A stretch of 7,968 nt of DNA from Candidatus Njordarchaeota archaeon. GTDB lineage: Archaea; Thermoproteota; JANJXX01; Panguiarchaeales; Panguiarchaeaceae. The translations under genes were made by a program, and so were the position numbers. The stretch's first letter is position 1; each line of letters begins with the position of its first letter. The stretch covers positions 1 to 7,968 of the forward strand of contig JAGSHR010000095.1 in NCBI GenBank assembly GCA_029855985.1, given 5' to 3'. The notes under the pieces are model-generated. The model searched no databases. It was not told where the DNA came from and saw only the letters and a program-made list of their open reading frames with translations. This document shows positions 6,301 to 7,968 of the stretch, in pieces.

Positions 6301-7764
6301 TTCAAATGGATTTAATTGTTTTATTTTGAGAAAGTAGGATTTAAACTTTTTAAGCGCATCATATACCGCTGAAGATACAATATTATCAATTATCTCGCAC
6401 GGCTTTCCGCATTTTGAAACAAACCAACTAACTATACTTCTTGTGCCTCTAAAACTCTCCGGCAAACCAAGATAAATGGAACCGTTGTCTGAATAAATGA
6501 TAGGCAATTCTCCTCTTATCTCTGAAGGTATTTTTTCTTTCAAAACATTAATGGCACTTTCATCTATATTTATAGATGTAAAGTAGAGCATAGGTATTGA
6601 ATTGAGTTGTGGTATATGGATATCATAGTAATGCTTTCCCCCGATAGTAATGTTGTCTAAGTTTAGATGATTATCGCTAACAAGTAGATTTAGCTTGTAG
6701 TTGCCATTGCCTGAAGAGTATGAGAGAATGGCTGGGAATCCATTAAAGCTAACTATTCCAAGCAGCTTACCGTTCTCTTCAAGCAAATTCAAATATTTCC
6801 TGTAAAATTCGCCAATTTCATCACTTTTCATAGAAATAGCGAATAAAGTTTGAGAAGACTGTCCTGCTTCATAATTTCCCTCTGCAATTGAAAATACATA
6901 TTCGCCCATCTCTCCAAGAGATTCTTTAAGTTCTGAATTCTGTAGCTCATCTATGGATGTTGTATCTACATAACTAAAGCCCGAATAAGTATTTTTAAGT
7001 AATTTTTCGCTATCATTTAATACTGTAACCATTTTTTCAGCCTCTAAGCTCCTACCGTATTTATCCACAACGACAGCTTTAATTCTATAATCACCTGGTG
7101 AATCGTAAACATAATACACACTTGTGCCACCATTTACTGTTCTATCCTCAGCCGAATTAACATCCATATCCCAAACAATCTTGGAAGGCTCAAACCCTGT
7201 TGACAAACTAAACTCAACCTCTTTTCCCTCCAGGACTAATCCGGGTCCTGAGATTGTGAGAGGAGTACTATTAGACAATGTTCTTACAGAAAAAGAGATG
7301 GTTTTCTTTAAAGTTTCTCCTTCTTCAGAGGTTACCTGACCATAAACTATAAGCGTATAAATAGTGGATGGCTTTAAAAAATTAATCGGGATAACTTCTA
7401 AAAATAACCTATCTTCACTCATTCGTACATGTATTGGTATCTCTTTCCCAGATTCATCAAGAAGTTTCACCCAGTTTAAATCAGTAATATCTGTTGAGTG
7501 ATTTTCTGGAGATTTGCCTCTTACCTGAGGAATCTTAAGGGGTTTTGTAAAGCCAATATTAATAGTTTTGTAAATAGGGATATTTCTGTATTCCATTTCA
7601 AGTTGATCAGGAGTTTCAGCAAGAGAGAAAATTGTTTTATTGTTGCTAATCTGATAACCTTGCCCGCTGGAGCCTCCTCCCGAGCCTCCACAGGAATAAA
7701 GACTAAAAATAATGGAAACTACCAAAAACAAATTAAAGAAGCTTTTTCTCTTTCTTATATTCAT
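379..7764 (-). CDS. Giant multidomain surface lipoprotein (Big_5, PKD, unknown core, Ig/FnIII array, LamG-PKD-LamG)
   Basis: One uninterrupted frame of 2,461 codons ends at TAA 379-381. The start is ATG 7764, set by AGGAGG at 7771-7776 with 6 nt spacing. An in-frame TTG 18 nt upstream (7782) lies before the ribosome site and is not used here. Residues 1-25 are a lipoprotein signal (RKRK, hydrophobic stretch, LYSC, Cys25), followed by a GGSGGGSSG tether. Domains by residue: Big_5/SbsA-like 57-162; PKD-like 168-249; unassigned core 255-1122; Ig-like 1123-1223; seven Ig/FnIII-like modules 1224-1959; LamG 1963-2164; PKD 2176-2258; LamG 2262-2461. No catalytic motif, transmembrane helix or C-terminal sorting signal is visible. 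The protein is rich in Asn, Ser and Tyr and has many closely spaced cysteines, as expected for an exported protein. Inferred role: an outer-membrane-anchored, probably surface-exposed adhesin or polymer-binding protein. The domain calls come from residue patterns only, and the ligand is unknown. Confidence 0.93.
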   Translation of the reverse strand: MNIRKRKSFFNLFLVVSIIFSLYSCGGSGGGSSGQGYQISNNKTIFSLAETPDQLEMEYRNIPIYKTINIGFTKPLKIPQVRGKSPENHSTDITDLNWVKLLDESGKEIPIHVRMSEDRLFLEVIPINFLKPSTIYTLIVYGQVTSEEGETLKKTISFSVRTLSNSTPLTISGPGLVLEGKEVEFSLSTGFEPSKIVWDMDVNSAEDRTVNGGTSVYYVYDSPGDYRIKAVVVDKYGRSLEAEKMVTVLNDSEKLLKNTYSGFSYVDTTSIDELQNSELKESLGEMGEYVFSIAEGNYEAGQSSQTLFAISMKSDEIGEFYRKYLNLLEENGKLLGIVSFNGFPAILSYSSGNGNYKLNLLVSDNHLNLDNITIGGKHYYDIHIPQLNSIPMLYFTSINIDESAINVLKEKIPSEIRGELPIIYSDNGSIYLGLPESFRGTRSIVSWFVSKCGKPCEIIDNIVSSAVYDALKKFKSYFLKIKQLNPFENIGAYRDACQSIKADFLQLYNQFKDDPSHIYSSITDPDRAILDLKSFLYRKNGVCIKSAISNVLNEVESRAQYINGLLNSFASHIGESYSSYISTFIPDTKSDSSIYISCSINKCSLSMKNGAKSYSISLSILQTFQKYSSAFSKKVGDNFPISFIVNSVNQIKSKLPSGMAGFFYYSNNHELRFLMKLNSTSGKRCEDDTESLLCFGGYLYSGGVKGELSANISPSTGILLYLQPSSITFPYSDDAGTIYKFLSKSTQSFPEIGFNIHTKYRNNYVEIKGSTLPAIGLSAGVEFGLKFNYHILFGGEGKVAINLSVGVSPSAFAQANLDTIEGIIKGAFQSTKQLMGISPITVDNSSVEFHLPDDKAFINFVDSFLTNIENKLTQQGLQELSNSITFGISLGGELAGGVGAGGTGTGGASANLKLEGETGMEFDLTSAIAFFNFIKVSNVNSFIITPMRNLSQFFGNIADEPSGIFTKIFELYRKTFSDMLNNINIDSSNYGDQLFKTLSEHMGFSLCLNLGAEAEAEEVGTVRTDVSQKPCISVNGETLFNILYSLFGNPQNVRYLDHAGIYPQITLSFPVSAELKAGFDEGIEVVFKGGLQADFITATITIKNDPFIDYGVHHSYITLKFPLSVKLSPSETTVYPWDTVQFNCTASKNGAGIRWFVEGIEVNGATNLVVDGTRLVTVESVNNNSLVLKDFFGDKVSVICMATDEKGEKAFDYATVYTVNTLTGTPKLYIEGSPISDGAVIDGNSISVVGVSSSANKPLQFIVEISETPDFNRIYKAFIVQSPFYMPEGLRQGKPYYIRVKGTNGYNYTDYSSTKKIYASLPRISLIQPSDGEEVCSGGVVVFKGSYTVDGADQLSSLNPVVEISQDEGFTNISTTLRYGSSGFEQWRPTVPGIYYWRIKGQVGSTTVSSSFRTIKVKPAAPDFLYPKFDEQYYFNHREVTNVKLKSIEGAQSYEIEMSNNISFNNILWDSGPTNSPNKQLTLPTYNDSTAHYLYLRARVKINGIWGCWTTHYPEIQVQNHPPIASNEAPATPKEVCINGKVTTAFSVDPDLDGDNITAYEVRVYKEVNGTKQLVKSERFNQNISNIGDMIEVSLSMGHDIGYGKRFIAVVAYDKFGSHIDYNKLFSSEAGGWSNVSFTVKNCPPPAPEVYGPDNNSNLFPGNVVTLTAKKVVDPDNDNITGYQFVLIGPEGNQQSHTVQFSNYNYATTTFTVEEAGNYTWKVRAMSDFNGTEQYSDWSSGSFQVKENPTVSILYPPNGALVVADNLDYLKISVNLVGDDVRAQYQYAYNPEFESAKQSAWSFYNAQKEGKSYFNFLPPNFEDNSTIYWRARGAVENNPTSWSETYCFTYHPILPSKIEVEGSEVYYSINGSTTLQFDVHNSFTNCLGDNGTFEYKICSDESCYNELLKGNFVPGKPFTVNLEPGDYYFKATQVVQNVIDNDDKNQIELVSDPVGFNVQSKNADGLIGYWTFDNCTGENEVEGVGDAEIIGSPTCTETTAKGKSFYLKGESYLKVTNSDMLDLQRFTITAWIMPDEVDGEHTIAGRPEQSGYGVEVYKGKLRGYMWMEGSRDYVYVTSQIGLPKDKWTFVALTYDGNNLKLYQNGKLAASKNVEGTVKENDMPFLIGANPTSSGGAEMLFKGYIDEVRLYSKSLTEDEIKSIMVSDGANMTGGIAPDCKLTVSPDSGTQPFNSVLTCNSSCEGCIYTWDWDGDGMFDNETERDNITAKYKEAGKIQPAVIISAENSIYNWETAYVYVEKEDKSLILYWSFDRNVRDYSGNGYSGTIYGSPKWVDGKDLKAILLDNYTNYVGLNIPEKGISLSKFTLSFWVKLSESAEDINMFVQGSNEGGNNEFNFGWKPDNETFQVCLGDDCKYSNQTFDLNDKNWHKLKYVFDSRNVYIYVDDDNRPFDEIEFSISQPVTIHYLVIGEDQDNDNGGGFDPRQALYGTIDELKLYDDIKE
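382..981 (-). other. LamG / concanavalin A-like domain 2 (residues 2262-2461, C-terminus)
   Basis: Residues 2264-2272 read LILYWSFDR, followed by VRDYSGNGYSGTIYGSP, FTLSFWVKLSE, NWHKLKYVFDSRNVYIYVDD and the final GTIDELKLYDD just before the stop. These are the same landmarks in the same order as in the first LamG domain. A close Cys pair, C2368 and C2373 (CLGDDC), lies on a loop. The gene ends five residues after the last strand motif, so nothing follows this domain. Confidence 0.87.
991..1239 (-). other. PKD domain between the two LamG domains (residues 2176-2258)
   Basis: The core YTWDWDGDGMFDNE (Trp2208-Asp2213) is the classic PKD W-D-x-D-x-D-G signature. It follows a 'P.SG..PF.s.ltC' opening and precedes 'kY.eaGki.p.v.v.a'. 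Several extra cysteines (CNSSCEGC, plus C2178) suggest disulfide cross-linking. It spaces the two LamG domains. Confidence 0.85.
1273..1878 (-). other. LamG / concanavalin A-like domain 1 (residues 1963-2164)
   Basis: The domain begins with LIGYWTFDNCTGENE (1966-1980) and shows the expected ordered landmarks: GESYLKV, FTITAWIMPDE, the Trp-containing strand KWTFVALTYDGNNLKLYQNG, and the closing GYIDEVRLYSKSLTEDEI. These are the standard signatures of LamG_3-type jelly-roll domains, which bind glycans or proteins on the outside of cells. The length of about 200 residues is normal. Confidence 0.88.
1888..4095 (-). other. Array of seven Ig/fibronectin-III-like modules (residues 1224-1959)
   Basis: Modules start at about residues 1224, 1321, 1419, 1520, 1643, 1748 and 1853 and are 97-127 residues each. 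Most open with a Pro-rich strand followed by 'P.dg' (for example LIQPSDGEEV, ILYPPNGALVV) and end with a strand of the type 'yyWRi+g...' or 'YTWKVRA', the FnIII/Ig F-strand pattern. Modules 4 and 5 carry a related acidic motif, DPDLDGDNIT (1549-1558) and DPDNDNIT (1674-1681), a possible calcium site. The copies are strongly diverged. Such arrays usually act as stalks that project binding domains from the cell surface. Confidence 0.65.
4096..4398 (-). other. Ig-like domain (residues 1123-1223)
   Basis: The segment opens with LSPSETTVYPWDTVQFNCTAS (Trp1137, Cys1144), continues with IRWFVEGIEVNG, and ends with DKVSVICMATDEKGEKAFDYATVYTV (Cys1200). The 'v.l.C.a' and 'v.C.a.d..G' strands are typical of an Ig fold, and Cys1144 and Cys1200 are placed to form the intersheet disulfide. 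Confidence 0.65.
4399..7002 (-). other. Unassigned core region of the giant protein (residues about 255-1122)
   Basis: I recognise no family in these roughly 870 residues. The first part (255-445) looks mixed alpha/beta. Residues about 460-590 look helical and amphipathic. Eight cysteines occur between 452 and 694 (CGKPC at 452-456, then 497, 543, 598, 603, 685, 694). From about 700 on, Gly/Ala-rich alternating beta segments appear, including SLGGELAGGVGAGGTGTGGA (889-908) and GAEAEAEEVG (1011-1020). These are separated by helical stretches such as residues 815-840 and 845-885. The region is flanked on both sides by Ig-type spacers, so it may be the functional centre of the protein. Confidence 0.6.
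7018..7263 (-). other. PKD-like domain (residues 168-249)
   Basis: After strand LTISGPGLVLEGKEVEFSL comes the core IVWDMDVNSAED (Trp198), then YVYDSPGDYRIKAVVVDKYG and closing strand MVTVLN. The W-D-x-D core, the 'Y.Y..pGdY.i.a.v.D..G' ending and the length of about 80 residues are typical of PKD domains. These are beta-sandwich spacers or binding modules of extracellular proteins. Confidence 0.75.
7279..7596 (-). other. Big_5 / SbsA-like Ig domain (residues 57-162)
   Basis: The pattern is INIGFTKPL near the start, then a strand SEDRLFLEVIP, then the hallmark run LKPSTIYTLIVYGQVTSEEG and closing strand ISFSVRT. In the SbsA-type family the motif 'L.P.T.Y.v.v...v.D..G' precedes the last strand, and this segment matches it, although the usual Asp is Ser here. 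The domain is typically a spacer next to the anchor of bacterial surface proteins. Confidence 0.75.
7690..7764 (-). other. Lipoprotein signal peptide of the giant protein
   Basis: Residues 1-25 have a basic n-region (R4, K5, R6, K7), a hydrophobic core FFNLFLVVSIIFS and lipobox LYSC, with cleavage expected before Cys25. Gly26 and Gly27 follow, so retention in the inner membrane by Asp at +2 is not expected. The signal resembles that of the neighbouring lipoprotein at 1-204 from the lipobox onward (LYSCGG and a Gly-rich tether). Confidence 0.92.
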
Positions 7765-7770
7765 TTTAAA

Positions 7771-7776
7771 CCTCCT
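7771..7776 (-). promoter_or_regulatory. Ribosome binding site of the giant lipoprotein gene
   Basis: The minus strand reads AGGAGG, then TTTAAA, then ATG at 7764. This full Shine-Dalgarno core at 6 nt spacing fixes the start at 7764 and excludes the upstream TTG at 7782. Confidence 0.92.
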
Positions 7777-7796
7777 GCTCAAAGTATTAAATTAAA

Positions 7797-7880
7797 AAGT
7801 ATGTTGTTTATATTATATTAAAGTATATATGAATGTCAAACATAAACTTATCATATTACCAGATAGACCCCAACATACTT
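7797..7880. repeat. Perfect 10-bp inverted repeat bracketing the promoter (possible operator pair)
   Basis: AAGTATGTTG at 7797-7806 is repeated in inverted orientation as CAACATACTT at 7871-7880. The left arm sits at the expected transcription start of the giant gene. The right arm lies 17 bp before the ribosome site of the divergent gene. Arm centres are 74 bp apart, about seven helical turns. A regulator binding both arms could control both genes by looping. The arms are not themselves palindromic, and no regulator is visible in the window. Confidence 0.45.
7812..7839 (-). promoter_or_regulatory. Consensus sigma70 promoter of the giant lipoprotein gene
   Basis: The minus strand carries TTGACA (7834-7839), a 16-bp spacer and TATAAT (7812-7817), both hexamers matching consensus exactly. 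Transcription would begin near 7805, leaving a leader of about 40 nt before ATG 7764. The spacer is 1 bp shorter than the optimal 17. Confidence 0.8.
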
Positions 7881-7911
7881 ACCACCTAAAGCAAATAGAG
7901 GTAATATCTAT
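7853..7911 (+). promoter_or_regulatory. Inverted repeats that could pair with the ribosome site of the divergent gene
   Basis: ATATTACC (7853-7860) is perfectly complementary to GGTAATAT (7900-7907), which overlaps the end of the ribosome site AGAGG (7897-7901). An alternative 5-bp hairpin, ATAGA (7895-7899) with TCTAT (7907-7911), would also enclose this site and the start codon. Either fold, if the transcript starts before 7853, could lower initiation at ATG 7910. The stems are short and AU-rich, so the evidence is weak. Confidence 0.3.
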
Positions 7912-7968
7912 GTCTGAGAATGAAATTGGAAGTAGAAATGAAAAAGAGAGTGGAGGTGACAATATGGA
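7910..7968 (+). CDS. Divergent gene, N-terminal part (runs off right edge), product unknown
   Basis: ATG 7910 follows AGAGG (7897-7901) at 8 nt and opens the frame MSENEIGSRNEKESGGDNM, which continues to the window edge. The 19 visible residues are hydrophilic and charged, with no signal peptide. A second in-frame ATG at 7964 follows a stronger ribosome site, GGAGG at 7952-7956, at 7 nt, so the protein may begin there, or both starts may be used. The gene is transcribed away from the giant lipoprotein gene and shares a 145-bp intergenic region with it. Too little is visible to name a family. Confidence 0.65.
   Translation, partial: MSENEIGSRNEKESGGDNM
7952..7956 (+). promoter_or_regulatory. 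Strong ribosome binding site for the alternative start at 7964
   Basis: GGAGG followed by TGACAAT and ATG (7964) has better core and spacing than the AGAGG site before ATG 7910. The two ATGs are in the same frame, so this site decides between a protein that begins with an 18-residue charged extension and one that does not. Confidence 0.55.

Noticed and set aside
6397..6411. CGKPC as a thioredoxin-like redox or metal site
   Set aside because: The spacing is CxxxC, not CxxC, and no surrounding thioredoxin or c-type cytochrome (CxxCH) features are visible.
7765..7782. Extension of the giant protein to an in-frame TTG at 7782 (adds MSRRFK)
   Set aside because: The TTG lies upstream of and overlaps the region of the AGGAGG site, which is ideally spaced for ATG 7764. 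The shorter form also gives a normal lipoprotein signal.
355..7821. Plus-strand open frames of 60-107 codons opposite the giant gene, and short minus-strand frames in other registers
   Set aside because: They overlap a 2,461-codon frame with clear domain content, show no recognisable domains, and their hydrophobic or low-complexity composition is what antisense reading of this gene would give.
7804..7857. Promoter for the divergent plus-strand gene
   Set aside because: TATCAT (7850-7855) is a fair -10, but no acceptable -35 lies 16-18 bp upstream. TTGTTT (7804-7809) pairs only with poor -10 sequences. The promoter may exist, but I cannot place it.
1..7968. RNA genes, CRISPR arrays, insertion sequences
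   Set aside because: No tRNA-like or rRNA-like sequence, no regularly spaced identical repeats, and no transposase frame or terminal inverted repeats were seen. The tandem modules are repeats at protein level only.

Overview
The window is AT-rich bacterial DNA dominated by one very large, intact gene on the minus strand. This gene encodes a predicted lipoprotein of about 2,461 residues made mostly of extracellular adhesion-type modules. A second lipoprotein gene begins downstream on the same strand and runs off the left edge. A divergent gene begins on the plus strand and runs off the right edge. The lipoproteins have a lipobox with Gly at +2 and a Gly/Ser tether. Together with Shine-Dalgarno sites and a sigma70-type promoter, this fits a Gram-negative-type bacterium that sorts lipoproteins to the outer membrane. 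The species cannot be named from this window. AGA/AGG arginine and ATA isoleucine codons are used freely, consistent with low GC.

Layout, left to right. Positions 1-204 (minus) are the first 68 codons of a lipoprotein with signal LYSC followed by six glycines. Positions 205-378 are an intergenic gap with a candidate promoter for that gene, a short hydrophobic reading frame and a degenerate direct repeat; I see no convincing terminator. Positions 379-7764 (minus) are the giant gene. Its protein order is: lipoprotein signal, Big_5/SbsA-like Ig domain, PKD-like domain, a core of about 870 residues of unknown family, an Ig-like domain, seven Ig/fibronectin-III-like modules in a row, LamG, PKD, LamG. 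Positions 7765-7909 are a divergent intergenic region with a consensus TTGACA-16-TATAAT promoter for the giant gene and a perfect 10-bp inverted repeat that brackets it. Positions 7910-7968 (plus) are the start of an unidentified gene with two in-frame start options.

The architecture suggests an outer-membrane-tethered, rod-like surface protein that presents carbohydrate- or protein-binding LamG domains at its far end. The adjacent second lipoprotein, with nearly the same lipobox and tether, may belong to the same surface system. The unassigned core (about residues 255-1122) is the part most likely to be undescribed: a helical, Cys-containing section followed by Gly/Ala-rich beta-strand segments alternating with helices. 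Ligand and function remain unknown.
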